Below, piece by piece: positions 24,637 to 33,113 of a DNA stretch of 64,000 nucleotides. The DNA is taken from the NCBI RefSeq assembly GCF_001542815.1, contig NZ_CP006992.1:2547501-2611500 (forward strand), given 5' to 3'. This DNA comes from Methylobacterium sp. AMS5. Its GTDB lineage: Bacteria > Pseudomonadota > Alphaproteobacteria > Rhizobiales > Beijerinckiaceae. Position numbers and translations under genes: made by a program. Each line of letters opens with the position of its first letter. The stretch's first letter is position 1. The notes under the pieces are model-generated. The model was not told the DNA's origin, searched no databases, and was given only the letters and a program-made list of their open reading frames with translations.

Positions 24637-25895
24637 GCGCTCCGTCCGCCCGCCGGATCCTCGTCGCCAGCTTCGTTGGCACCGCGATCGAGTTCTACGA
24701 TTTCTACATCTACGCCACCGCCGCCGCCCTGGTGATCGGGCCGATCTTCTTCCCCCATGGCGAGCCCGGCGTGCAGACGCTCCAGGCGTTTGCGACCTTC
24801 GCCATCGCGTTCCTTGCCCGGCCGATCGGGGCGGCGGCCTTCGGGCATTTCGGCGACCGGATCGGACGCAAGGCGACGCTGGTCGCCTCGCTGATGATCA
24901 TGGGGCTCTCGACCGTCCTGATCGGCTGCCTGCCGGGCTATGGCAGCATCGGCTGGTGGGCGCCGGCCCTGCTCTGCCTGCTGCGCTTCGGCCAGGGCGT
25001 CGGCTTCGGCGGGGAATGGGGCGGGGCGGCCCTGCTCGCGGTCGAGAACGCGCCGCCAGGGCGCCGCGCGCTCTACGGGATCTTCCCGCAACTCGGCGCT
25101 CCGATCGGCTTCATCGCCGCCAACCTCCTGTTCCTCGGGCTCAGCGTCGCTTTGAGCCCGGCGGATTTCGAGGCCTGGGGCTGGCGTCTGCCCTTCCTGG
25201 CCTCGGCCGTCCTCGTCGGCGTCGGGCTCTATGTCCGCCTGAAGCTCACCGAGACCCCGGCCTTCCGCGCCGCCCTCGAACAGGCGCCGCCGGAACGGGT
25301 GCCCCTCGCCACGATCTTTTCCGCGCATCGGCGCGCAACGCTGCTTGGCACGCTGGCGATGGTGGCGGCCTACGCCGTCTTCTATCTCTCGACCGTCTTC
25401 GCCCTCAGCTACGGCACCGGCACGCTCGGGTATGCGCGAAAATCCTTCCTGCTGTTCGAGTGCGTGGCGATCCTGTTCATGGCGCTGGCGATCCCTCTAT
25501 CCGGATGGGCGGCCGACCGTTTCGGGCGCAAGCCCGTGATGCTCTCGGGGCTCACCGTCACGGGGGCACTCGGCGCCGTACTCGGGCCGATGCTCGGCAG
25601 CGGCGAGCCCGCCCTGGTGCTCGCCTTCCTCTGCCTAGCGCTCTTTGCCATGGGCTGGATCTTCGGGCCGATGGGCGCGCTGCTACCCGAACTGTTCCCG
25701 ACCCGGGTGCGCTACACCGGTGCCTCGGTGACCTACAATCTCGCCGGTATCGTCGGCGCCTCCGGGGCACCCTTCGCGGCGCAGTGGCTCGCCGATTCGG
25801 GCGGCATCGGCTTCGTCGGGCTCTATCTCGCCGTTGCCGCGGGAATCAGCTTCGCCGCCGTCATCGCGATGCCGGAGACGGGGCGGGACGCCTGA
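24633..25895 (+). CDS. MFS transporter, metabolite:H+ symporter (MHS) type
   Basis: This 420-aa inner-membrane carrier belongs to the MHS group, which imports organic acids or osmolytes (shikimate, alpha-ketoglutarate, proline/betaine relatives). Support: the opening VGTAIEFYDFYIYATAAALV, the loop HFGDRIGRKATL after the second span, FGGEWGGAALLAVENAPPGRR, and 12 hydrophobic segments. The start overlaps the MaoC stop (ATGA), chosen over a Met six codons earlier. Coupling to a hydratase suggests uptake of a carboxylic acid that is then activated, but this is inference. Confidence 0.88.
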   Translation: MSAPSARRILVASFVGTAIEFYDFYIYATAAALVIGPIFFPHGEPGVQTLQAFATFAIAFLARPIGAAAFGHFGDRIGRKATLVASLMIMGLSTVLIGCLPGYGSIGWWAPALLCLLRFGQGVGFGGEWGGAALLAVENAPPGRRALYGIFPQLGAPIGFIAANLLFLGLSVALSPADFEAWGWRLPFLASAVLVGVGLYVRLKLTETPAFRAALEQAPPERVPLATIFSAHRRATLLGTLAMVAAYAVFYLSTVFALSYGTGTLGYARKSFLLFECVAILFMALAIPLSGWAADRFGRKPVMLSGLTVTGALGAVLGPMLGSGEPALVLAFLCLALFAMGWIFGPMGALLPELFPTRVRYTGASVTYNLAGIVGASGAPFAAQWLADSGGIGFVGLYLAVAAGISFAAVIAMPETGRDA

Positions 25896-25947
25896 CGCCC
25901 CACGGGCGAGGGGAGTCGCACAGCCCCGGAAAATGAATTGCGCACGA

Positions 25948-25969
25948 TTTAGATTGCGCGCAATCTAAA
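25948..25969. promoter_or_regulatory. Perfect 22-bp palindrome, candidate OhrR operator
   Basis: TTTAGATTGCG is followed directly by its reverse complement CGCAATCTAAA. It lies about 67 bp before the Ohr/OsmC start. Ohr genes are classically repressed by the MarR-family peroxide sensor OhrR, which binds such AT-flanked inverted repeats. A direct half-copy (AATTGCGCACG) lies just upstream at 25936-25946. No ohrR gene is in the window. Confidence 0.6.
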
Positions 25970-26036
25970 ATGCGGCTATCCCGGTTTGGAGCCGAGCGGA
26001 GCAATCCCCGTTCGCCCCGAATATGAGGACAGACCC

Positions 26037-26462
26037 ATGACCGTCGATGTGAAGTACCGCACCACCGCCTCCGCCACGGGTGGCCGCGACGGCTCCGCCC
26101 GCACCGAGGACGGCAACTTCCAGGTCCAGCTCTCGACCCCGAAGGAACTCGGCGGCGCGGGCGGCCCCGGCGCCAACCCCGAGCAGCTCTTCGCCGCGGG
26201 TTACTCGGCCTGCTTCATCGGCGCGCTGAAGGTCGCGGGCGGCCAGCTCAAGCTGAAGGTGCCCGCCGACACCACCGTCACCGCCCAGGTCGGCATCGGT
26301 CCGCGCTCCGAGGGCGGCTTCGGCATCACCGCCGACCTCAAGGTCAGCCTGCCGGGCCTCGACCGCGCCGATGCCGAGCGCCTCGTCGAAGCGGCTCACC
26401 AGATCTGCCCGTATTCCAACGCGACGCGGGGGAATGTCGATGTCGGTCTGACGGTCGCCTGA
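26037..26462 (+). CDS. Organic hydroperoxide resistance protein (Ohr/OsmC family)
   Basis: Ohr is a thiol peroxidase that reduces organic hydroperoxides using two Cys. The 141-aa protein has the first reactive Cys in FAAGYSACFIGAL and the second in HQICPYSNATRGNVDV, plus GGPGANPEQLFAAGY, all typical of Ohr rather than of the OsmC branch. GAGGA at 26025-26029 is 7 nt before the ATG; upstream in-frame Met at 25986 would read through the operator region. A strong bidirectional hairpin follows. Confidence 0.93.
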   Translation: MTVDVKYRTTASATGGRDGSARTEDGNFQVQLSTPKELGGAGGPGANPEQLFAAGYSACFIGALKVAGGQLKLKVPADTTVTAQVGIGPRSEGGFGITADLKVSLPGLDRADAERLVEAAHQICPYSNATRGNVDVGLTVA

Positions 26463-26489
26463 GACTTCGATCCCGATCATACTCTCGAA

Positions 26490-26520
26490 GCGCCCCCGGC
26501 CCATCATAGGCCGGGGGCGC
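26490..26520. terminator. Bidirectional terminator between ohr and the CoA-binding gene
   Basis: GCGCCCCCGGCC (26490-26501) and GGCCGGGGGCGC (26509-26520) form a perfect 12-bp stem with loop CATCATA. It sits between convergent genes, 27 bp after the ohr stop and 7 bp before the other gene's stop. T-tracts are poor, as usual in this GC range. Confidence 0.7.
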
Positions 26521-26527
26521 TGTTGCC

Positions 26528-27109
26528 TTACGTCCCCTCGATCGTCCGCTTCTGCACGCCGCCCTTGGCCATCACCGGCTTCTTCGCGCTGATGATGCGG
26601 GAGTTGACGCCCGTCCAGCCGATCTCGCCGGAGAGCCGGCCGTACTCGATCTTCGGGCAGCGGTTCATGATGACCGTGACCCCCGCCGCCTCGGCCCGCG
26701 CGGCCGCCGCGTCGTCGCGCACGCCGAGCTGCATCCAGATCACCTTCGGCGGCACCGGCAGTGCCAGCGCTTCATCGACCAGCGGCCCAGCCGCGGCGGA
26801 ATTGCGGAAGATCTCGACCATGTCGACCGGCCCGGTCAGGTCGGAGAGCCGGGCGATCACCGGCCGGCCGAGCAGAGTCTGGCCCGCCAGCCCCGGATTG
26901 ACCGGCGTCACGGTGTAGCCGCGCTCGGCCAGGTACTTGAAGACGATGTAGCTCGGCCGCGCCGGGTTGGCCGAGGCGCCGACCAGGGCGATCGAGCGCG
27001 CCTCCTTGAGAACGACGCGGATCTGCGCATCGGGATAGCGGTCGTGCCGTGTGGCGATACCGTCAGGTGCGTCGTCGATCGTCGGGATCATGCCGCCCTT
27101 GTCCGCCAT
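26528..27109 (-). CDS. CoA-binding domain protein (YccU type)
   Basis: The 193-aa protein is a single Rossmann-fold CoA-binding domain, like YccU and the N-terminus of succinyl-CoA synthetase alpha. Motifs: SIALVGASANPARPSYIV, then GYTVTPVNPGLAGQ, LVDEALALPVPPKVIWMQLG, and MNRCPKIEYGR containing a conserved Cys. No ligase partner is present. A later Met (MIPTIDDAP, six codons on) could be the start. It is divergent from the PaaI thioesterase. Biochemical role is not established for the family. Confidence 0.87.
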   Translation of the reverse strand: MADKGGMIPTIDDAPDGIATRHDRYPDAQIRVVLKEARSIALVGASANPARPSYIVFKYLAERGYTVTPVNPGLAGQTLLGRPVIARLSDLTGPVDMVEIFRNSAAAGPLVDEALALPVPPKVIWMQLGVRDDAAAARAEAAGVTVIMNRCPKIEYGRLSGEIGWTGVNSRIISAKKPVMAKGGVQKRTIEGT

Positions 27110-27134
27110 GCGTCGGCATGCTGCAAGGCGGAGG

Positions 27135-27566
27135 ATGAGCGAGACCCTGATGAGCCTGGAGGAGACGGCCGCCTTCCTCGAACGCGACTTCCCGCAGATG
27201 AATGCAGGCGGGCGCCACTACCACCTGGAGGCGGTCGGTCCGCTCTCCGCACGGATGCGGCTCGATTACCACGAGCGCCACCTGCGGCCCGGCGGCACGG
27301 TGTCCGGCCCCTCGATGATGGCGCTGGCCGATTACGCGCTCTACGCGGCGATCCTCGCGAATATCGGCCCGGTGGCACTCGCCGTGACGACGAGCCTGAA
27401 CGTCAATTTCCTGCGCCGGCCCGGCCCCGCCGCCCTTATCGCCGAATGCAGCCTGATGAAGCTCGGGCGGCGCCTCGCGGTGGGCGAGGTCGCGATCCGG
27501 AGTGTAGGCGGGAAAGCGATCGTCTGCCACACCACCGGCACCTACTCGATCCCGCCGGAGCGGTGA
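27135..27566 (+). CDS. PaaI family hot-dog thioesterase
   Basis: This 143-aa protein is a hot-dog fold thioesterase that would hydrolyse an acyl- or aryl-CoA. Family features are HLRPGGTVSGPSMMALADYALYAAI (the catalytic-loop helix; Asp present), VTTSLNVNFLRRPGPAALIAEC and LGRRLAVGEV. Start MSETLMSLEE was chosen; GGAGG directly abuts it, so the Met at 27150 is a credible alternative. The gene is divergent from, and slightly overlapped by upstream frames of, the CoA-binding gene. Confidence 0.85.
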   Translation: MSETLMSLEETAAFLERDFPQMNAGGRHYHLEAVGPLSARMRLDYHERHLRPGGTVSGPSMMALADYALYAAILANIGPVALAVTTSLNVNFLRRPGPAALIAECSLMKLGRRLAVGEVAIRSVGGKAIVCHTTGTYSIPPER

Positions 27567-27621
27567 GGCCGCGCGCTCCAGCGAATGCGGCGGAGGCGCG
27601 GTCTGGGCCCGGAGGCGAGCC

Positions 27622-28941
27622 CTACTCGGCCGGCGCCGCCAGGGGCGTCGAGGGGGTTATGGGCGGCACGTCCGTGGGGCGCGGCTCGTAGGCAAAGGTC
27701 TCGGGCATGAACAGCAGGTAGATCGCGAAGCCCGCCGCCGCGATCGCCGCGAGCACAAGGAAGGCCGCCGAGTAGCCCGCGCCGACGATGACCACGCCGG
27801 CGAGCGTCGCGCTCAGCGCCGCGCCAAGCCCCTGTGCCGTCGCGACCGCGCCCTGGGCGACGTTGAACCGGCCGGTGCCGCGGGTGAGGTCGGCGACCAC
27901 GATCGGGAACAACGCGCCGTAGATGCCGGCGCCGACGCCGTCGAGGCACTGCACCGCCACGAGGTAGAACGGGTTGTCGGAGAAGGTGTAGAGCACGCCT
28001 CGCAGGGCCAGCACGCCGAAGGCGACGAGGAAAATCGGCTTGCGCCCGAAACTGTCGGCCTTCGACCCCACCAGAACCGCCATCGGCACCATCACGCATT
28101 GGGCGGCGACGATGCAGACCGCGATCAGCGAGGTCGCGTTGTCCTTGCCGACGACCTTGGTCAGCAACTGTCCGACCGAGGGCAGCATCGCCGCGTTGGC
28201 GAGGTGGAACGCGGCGCAGAGAAGCGCGAACAGCATCAGGTGGCGGTTGCGCAGCAGCAGGCTCAAGCCCGAGGGCTGTTCGCAGTTCTGGTCTTCGGCG
28301 CAGTCGAGGCCGCGGGCGAGGTCATCGTCGATCTCCTCGGCGGGCACCAGCAGCATCGCGACGATCGAGCAGGCGGCGAGAAGTCCCATGAGCCAGAACA
28401 CGACGATGGGGCCGAAGATATAGGCCAAGCCGCCCGCCAGCATCGCCGAGACTGCGTTGCCGGCATGGTTGAAGCCTTCGTTGCGGCCGATGCGCTTCGA
28501 GAACAGTTTGGGGCCGACGATTCCCAGCGTGATGCCGGTCAGGGCCGGCGCGAAGATCGAACCCGCCATGCTGGCGAGCGCCTGCGTGGCGGCGACGAGG
28601 TAGAAATTCGAGATCCAGGGCAGAGCGAGACAACTCAGCGTCACGACGACCGCGGCGGCGATGACGACGCTGCGCTTGGCATTGGTGCGGTCGATCAGGG
28701 CGCCCGCGGGTGTCTGCGCAAGCAATCCGGCAATGCCGGCGATCGTCATCACGAGACCGATCGTCGCCTCGTTCCAGCCCTGATCGGGCCCGCGCACGGC
28801 CAGAAGATAGATGGCGAGATACGGACCGAGGCCGTCGCGCACGTCGGCGAGGGTGACGTTGAGCAGGTCGAGTCCGCGCAACGCGCGCCGGGACGGCTGA
28901 CGCGACGCGGGATCGATTGAGGGAAGTGCGTCGCCACGCAT
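27622..28941 (-). CDS. MFS transporter
   Basis: A 439-aa, 12-span major facilitator protein. The first loop motif is AGALIDRTNAKRSVVIAA and the second half has GSKADSFGRKPIFLVAFG, both matching MFS motif A. The N-terminal segment LDLLNVTLADVRDGLGPYLAIYL and a central cytoplasmic loop with two Cys (GLDCAEDQNCEQP) are notable. It resembles uncharacterised MFS carriers rather than a defined drug pump. It converges with the PaaI gene. Substrate unknown. Confidence 0.85.
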   Translation of the reverse strand: MRGDALPSIDPASRQPSRRALRGLDLLNVTLADVRDGLGPYLAIYLLAVRGPDQGWNEATIGLVMTIAGIAGLLAQTPAGALIDRTNAKRSVVIAAAVVVTLSCLALPWISNFYLVAATQALASMAGSIFAPALTGITLGIVGPKLFSKRIGRNEGFNHAGNAVSAMLAGGLAYIFGPIVVFWLMGLLAACSIVAMLLVPAEEIDDDLARGLDCAEDQNCEQPSGLSLLLRNRHLMLFALLCAAFHLANAAMLPSVGQLLTKVVGKDNATSLIAVCIVAAQCVMVPMAVLVGSKADSFGRKPIFLVAFGVLALRGVLYTFSDNPFYLVAVQCLDGVGAGIYGALFPIVVADLTRGTGRFNVAQGAVATAQGLGAALSATLAGVVIVGAGYSAAFLVLAAIAAAGFAIYLLFMPETFAYEPRPTDVPPITPSTPLAAPAE

Positions 28942-29299
28942 CGGTCATGTCCACGGGTCAGCGCGGCGTCCGGAAGGGCTAAGGTCCGCCTTCGGAAAGG
29001 ACGTCGCGAAATCGGCGTTTCCGGGTGTCGGGCGGCACAAACGGCGTCTTGAGACGATCGCATGTCCGTTCGATCCCGGCGCTAAAGCCTGCTTGGCCGG
29101 ATCGTTCCGGCTGCTGAAGATCCTAATCCCGCAATCGCCATCACGAATGCGTGGGATATGGGCGATGCCGCCATTCGAGCCGACCCCGGTAACGCCGCTT
29201 TAGCCATGGTCGGATCGGGCGTCGGCGTCGCGCCCCTGCGAAAGGTTTGCTTAGAGCGCCGCACCCAAAGAGAGCGGACCATTCGTCAGAACGAAGCCG
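28942..29299. other. Intergenic region between divergent MFS and diguanylate cyclase genes
   Basis: About 360 bp that must hold both promoters. I see no strong hexamer pair, repeat or RNA structure and no convincing small gene. Confidence 0.5.
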
Positions 29300-30826
29300 A
29301 TGCGTATCTCCGAAGGCGAACAGAACCGGATGCAGGCAGGATCGCTGTCGGCGCGGTGGCTTCCGCTGGCCCGGTACGTCCGCTCCGCCCGGAGCTGGAT
29401 CATCCTCGGCGTGCTCGCACCGATCGGCATGCTGGTGCTCTCGGCCATCATGCTGCTCGAGCTTCGCCAGGACGCTTGGGACAAAGCCGAGCAGACCTCG
29501 AAGGACCTGCTTCAGGTGATCGAGCGCGACATCGCCCGCAATGTCGAGATCATCGATCTGTCCCTCCAGGGCGTCGTCGATAACCTCAAGGCGCCCGGCT
29601 TGCTGGACACCCATCCGTCCTTGCGCCGCCTCGCCCTGTTCGACCGCGCCGCGACCGCCCGCGACATGGGGGTCATGCTGGTCGTCGACGAGAACGGCGA
29701 CAGCATCATCGATGCGAGCGCCGATACGGCCCGCCGGCTCAACAATGCCGACCGCGATTACTTTCAGGCTCACAGGACGCACGCCGATCTCGGCCTGCAC
29801 ATCAGCAGGCCCTTGATATCGCGTCTGCTCGGCGAACCGGTGATCGTGCTGAGCCGGCGCATCGACAAGCCGGACGGCAGCTTCGGTGGCGTGGTGCTGG
29901 CGAGCCTGAAACTGTCCTATTCCAGCAGGCTGTTCGCCCGGATCGGGCTTGGTCGCGAAGGCGGGATCAACCTCTACCTGCGCGACGGAACCCGCGTGAT
30001 GCGCTACCCCTTCGTGGAGAGCGACATCGGTGCGAACATCGCCGGTGCCCCGACCTTCCGGGCCTTCGTCGCCAAGCGCGAAGGCAGCTTCAAGGGGGTC
30101 TCCGTCCGCGACGGCGTCGAGCGGTACTACGCCTTCACCCAGGTCGGCGAGTTACCGCTCGTCCTCAACATCGCCCTCGGAACGCGGGAGATCGAGGCGG
30201 AGTGGCGGGAGAAGGCCGCCATCATCGGCTTGGCGGTTCTCGTCCTGTGCGGATTGACGGTTCTGCTCTCGCTGCTGTTCGGGCGGGAACTGCGCCGCAG
30301 CGCGGCCATGCAGGCCGAGCTGGCTCGCCTTGCCCAGACCGACGTCCTGACCGGCCTGCCGAACCGGCGCCATTTCGAAACGGTCTTCGCCCAGACCTGG
30401 GAGACGTCTCGGCTTACGGGCAGGCCGCTGGCGCTCATCCTGATCGATGCCGACCACTTCAAGCGCTACAACGATCGCTACGGCCACGCGGTTGGCGACG
30501 CCGTGCTCAAGGGGCTGGCGGACAGCTTGCGCGCCAGCGTTTGCCGACCGGGCGACCTCGTCGCCCGCGTCGGCGGAGAGGAGTTCGCGGTCCTGCTGCC
30601 CGGGACCGACCATAACGGCGCGACACGCATCGCCGAGACGATTCACCGTGCGATTGCCGGAGTTGCCATGCCCTCCGCCGGCATCGCTCCCCGAACGGTC
30701 ACCGTGAGCCTCGGCCTCGCCGTGCATTCCGGCAGCGGCACCGCCGCGGATCTCTATCGGCGCGCCGACGCGGCGCTCTACGAAGCCAAGGCGGGCGGGC
30801 GGAATCAGACCCGATATGCGGCCTGA
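29300..30826 (+). CDS. Membrane diguanylate cyclase, Cache sensor plus GGDEF
   Basis: This 508-aa protein would make cyclic di-GMP from two GTP in response to a periplasmic ligand. It has a first span at about residues 33-55, a periplasmic double-Cache-like region (about 60-300, with DRDYFQAHRTHADLGLHISRP typical of dCache), a second span at about 307-327, and a GGDEF domain with active-site GGEEF at 425-429. An RxxD inhibitory site (RPGD) lies five residues before GGEEF, so product feedback is expected. The DLTGLPNRR-type opening reads DVLTGLPNRRHFE. Monocistronic by context. Confidence 0.93.
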   Translation: MRISEGEQNRMQAGSLSARWLPLARYVRSARSWIILGVLAPIGMLVLSAIMLLELRQDAWDKAEQTSKDLLQVIERDIARNVEIIDLSLQGVVDNLKAPGLLDTHPSLRRLALFDRAATARDMGVMLVVDENGDSIIDASADTARRLNNADRDYFQAHRTHADLGLHISRPLISRLLGEPVIVLSRRIDKPDGSFGGVVLASLKLSYSSRLFARIGLGREGGINLYLRDGTRVMRYPFVESDIGANIAGAPTFRAFVAKREGSFKGVSVRDGVERYYAFTQVGELPLVLNIALGTREIEAEWREKAAIIGLAVLVLCGLTVLLSLLFGRELRRSAAMQAELARLAQTDVLTGLPNRRHFETVFAQTWETSRLTGRPLALILIDADHFKRYNDRYGHAVGDAVLKGLADSLRASVCRPGDLVARVGGEEFAVLLPGTDHNGATRIAETIHRAIAGVAMPSAGIAPRTVTVSLGLAVHSGSGTAADLYRRADAALYEAKAGGRNQTRYAA

Positions 30827-30887
30827 CGCGGCGGCGCAGTCGGCCGCGTCGGGCAAAAGTCCCTGGTCGCAGCTGCCCCGATCGGGC

Positions 30888-30920
30888 CACCCGCGCAGCG
30901 ATATCGTACCTGCGCGGGTG
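30888..30920. terminator. Bidirectional hairpin between the GGDEF and BA14K genes
   Basis: CACCCGCGCAG (30888-30898) and CTGCGCGGGTG (30910-30920) form a perfect 11-bp stem with an 11-nt loop between convergent genes, 12 bp from the BA14K stop codon. No strong T-tract. Confidence 0.6.
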
Positions 30921-30931
30921 AACCGCTCCGC

Positions 30932-31351
30932 TTACGGGCAGGGGTGGCGGGCGCCATCATTGCCGAGATAGGTGCCGCTCCGCGCGTCGTAGGAGCGGAA
31001 GCGGCGGGCGCAGGCCGCCACGGCTTCCGGATCGGCGCCGCCCTGGACGACGACCGGCGCGGCCTGGGCCTGCGAGTTGGCGATGGCGCCGCCGAGGATG
31101 GCACCGGCCGCCAGCCCCGCGACACCGGCGCCGACCGCAGCGCCGACGCCCGGGCCGCGGCGATAGCCTCGACCGTAGCCGTAACGACGGTGCCCGTAAT
31201 GGCGGTGGCCGTAGCGGCGGTACTGGACATAGTCGGTCGGCAGCTCGCCCCGAACCAGGGCGTCCACCGGACTCTGCGGCGCGGGCGCAGCCAAAGCCGG
31301 CGTGCCGACGAGGAGGGCGGTCATGGCGGCGAGGGCGAAGGTCGATTTCAT
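30932..31351 (-). CDS. BA14K family protein
   Basis: BA14K proteins are small secreted or membrane lectin-like antigens found in Brucella and other Rhizobiales. The 139-aa product has a signal peptide (FALAAMTALLVGTPALAAP), a Tyr/Arg/His/Gly-rich stretch (YRRYGHRHYGHRRYGYGRGYRRG; over one region), a Gly/Ala hydrophobic segment (VGAGVAGLAAGAILGGAIA), and the C-terminal signature ACARRFRSYDARSGTYLGND with final HPCP. Carbohydrate binding is reported for the Brucella protein; here the role is inferred only from family. Confidence 0.88.
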   Translation of the reverse strand: MKSTFALAAMTALLVGTPALAAPAPQSPVDALVRGELPTDYVQYRRYGHRHYGHRRYGYGRGYRRGPGVGAAVGAGVAGLAAGAILGGAIANSQAQAAPVVVQGGADPEAVAACARRFRSYDARSGTYLGNDGARHPCP

Positions 31352-31393
31352 CGGTCTGGAAACTCCTTTGGTCGTTGAGCCTCGGCTCGAAAC

Positions 31394-31428
31394 GGGGGCG
31401 CCGGGCGGTTCCGACGGCCGGCGCCCCC
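31394..31428 (-). terminator. Stem-loop after the PhnA-like gene
   Basis: GGGGGCGCCGG (31394-31404) and CCGGCGCCCCC (31418-31428) form a perfect 11-bp stem with a 13-nt loop. It lies 75 nt after the stop of the minus-strand membrane protein and upstream of the BA14K gene. Confidence 0.55.
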
Positions 31429-31502
31429 TTGTTGTACAACGTCCGAACCGGGTTCCCGCGTCCGGCGGCCGGATGCCACCAGAACGGGGCCGGATCGACG
31501 GA

Positions 31503-32414
31503 TCAGTCGCGAACGGTCAGGGATGCCGGCTTCGGCGCGGCGAGAAGCCCGCCGAGGAAGGCGGCGATGGCGCCGAGGATCAGCGCGATCGCGGCGTAGA
31601 GGGCGCCCTGGGTCGCGACCGATTTTGCGGTCTTGGCCGCCTCTTCCGCCTGCTTCTTCGCGGTGGCGACCGCCTGCTCGTACTGCTTCTGGTAATCCTG
31701 GACCTGCTGACGCGCTTGATCGACCGGGATGTTCTGCGCCTTGGCGAGCGCGTCGGCGGCGCGCGTCTCCGCCTGCTGCTTGTCGGCTGCGTCGCCCGAG
31801 AGCAGGGCACGCACGGCCGAGACGGCGGCATCGCGGGCTGCCTGCGGGTCTTGGCCGGCAGCCTGATCCTTCACCCGCTGCTCGATCCGGTCGAGCGGGT
31901 TGGAGACCTTGGTCAGCGAGGGAGCGGCGGCCTGAGCGGCGGTCTGGATCGTTCCGCCGACGAGGTTGCCCGCTCCGCCGAGGGCCGAACCCACGGTGCT
32001 GACGGCGCTGCCGACGACGCCGCTGGCAGCGGAGGTCAGCAGGTAGAGGACGACGAGGGTGGTGACGACCCACGACACGAAGCCGTGCAGCCCGGCGATG
32101 CCGCGCAGGGGCTTTCCGGCGAGGCGCCCCGCGATCAGGCCACCGACGAGGGAGGCGACGATACCGGAGGCGACGAACCATGTGCCGGCCCCAAGGGAGA
32201 AGTTCGACGCCGTCGGGTTCTCGGCCGTGTCGAGGCCGACCGAGGCGAGGCCGGCGGCGACGCCCGCGAGATTGATGACGACCTGCGTCACCAGCGCCGT
32301 CGCGGCGCCGGCGAAGACGGCGCCCCAGGAGACCTGATTGAGGGCCACGGTCTCGTAGGCGAGGCTCCGCGTGCCGTCGATGGGCGAGGGTTGGAAGCCG
32401 GAAGGGTGAGTCAC
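31503..32414 (-). CDS. PhnA-like alphaproteobacterial membrane protein
   Basis: The 303-aa product resembles membrane proteins often labelled PhnA-like in Methylobacterium, a name without functional basis. GTG at 32414 was chosen because GGAG lies about 8 nt upstream; earlier Met at 32537 overlaps the neighbouring gene and reads an Arg/Pro-rich non-family sequence. It has about four spans: VSWGAVFAGAATALVTQVVI, GTWFVASGIVASLVGGLIAG, HGFVSWVVTTLVVLYLL and a last one ALYAAIALILGAIAAFLGGLL. Between the last two is a long Gln/Ala/Lys coiled coil (about 185-275). It likely forms a stress-related envelope unit with the adjacent CsbD-like gene. Confidence 0.7.
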   Translation of the reverse strand: MTHPSGFQPSPIDGTRSLAYETVALNQVSWGAVFAGAATALVTQVVINLAGVAAGLASVGLDTAENPTASNFSLGAGTWFVASGIVASLVGGLIAGRLAGKPLRGIAGLHGFVSWVVTTLVVLYLLTSAASGVVGSAVSTVGSALGGAGNLVGGTIQTAAQAAAPSLTKVSNPLDRIEQRVKDQAAGQDPQAARDAAVSAVRALLSGDAADKQQAETRAADALAKAQNIPVDQARQQVQDYQKQYEQAVATAKKQAEEAAKTAKSVATQGALYAAIALILGAIAAFLGGLLAAPKPASLTVRD

Positions 32415-32461
32415 TCTGGTACTCCGAGTCTGGGGCCGTTCGAGGAAGACGTGGTCCGGCG

Positions 32462-32794
32462 TCAGCTGCGCCCGCGCACGAGAAGGCCGAGGCCGAAGCC
32501 GACGAGGCCGGCAATGAGCAGGGAGGTGTGCGGCCACTCGACCGAGCGCTCGTGTCCCTCTTCCAGGGAGCGGCGGCCGCGATCGTAGAGATCCTCGGCG
32601 GTGTCGTAGGCCTCGTCCGCGGCGTGCCGCGCGGCGTCCTTGGCCTGACCGTAGATGGTCTCCACCCGGCCCGCGGCCTCGCGCAGACGGACCTCGGCCG
32701 AATCGTTGTGGGAACCGGTCAGGTCTCCGACCGCGCCCTGTACCTTGCCGCCCAACTCACGGGCGGCGCCCGTGATTCTGTTCCCATCGACCAT
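32462..32794 (-). CDS. CsbD-like stress protein with C-terminal membrane anchor
   Basis: CsbD proteins are small stress-induced proteins of unknown mechanism. The 110-aa product opens with MVDGNRITGAARELGGKVQGAVGDLTG, the CsbD signature, then an amphipathic Ala/Glu/Arg helix, and ends in one span (TSLLIAGLVGFGLGLLVRGRS), resembling DUF883/ElaB proteins that anchor ribosome-associated helices. It is 47 bp upstream of the PhnA-like gene on the same strand. Confidence 0.82.
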   Translation of the reverse strand: MVDGNRITGAARELGGKVQGAVGDLTGSHNDSAEVRLREAAGRVETIYGQAKDAARHAADEAYDTAEDLYDRGRRSLEEGHERSVEWPHTSLLIAGLVGFGLGLLVRGRS

Positions 32795-33113
32795 GGTCGC
32801 ATTCCTCGTTCGAAAAGTGCCTGTCGCGCCGCCTTTCGGGGACGGACCGTCATTCGGTGCCGGTCGTCAGCTTGACCGGGCAGCGGTGCACGAACGGGTT
32901 GTGAACGCCCTGGTTCCGCCGCGACCGTGCGGGTCCACAGTCACAATCGCGCCATGCCGCCCGCGCCCCGCCTCCTTACGGTTTCGACGGGCGTCGTCGC
33001 CCGAAGTGCCTGGGATCGGTGCGGGATCGCGTTCAAGGACGGTTCAACCTGTCCGCCCTAGATGTCGAAAACGGGCGCGGCGCCCCGCCGCCCCGAGATG
33101 TCGGGAGATCGAC
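32795..33113. other. Intergenic region between csbD-like and helix-hairpin-helix genes
   Basis: About 320 bp between divergent genes. No recognisable promoter hexamers, RNA or repeats are apparent; in-frame upstream extensions of the HHH gene have no signal peptide. Confidence 0.45.
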
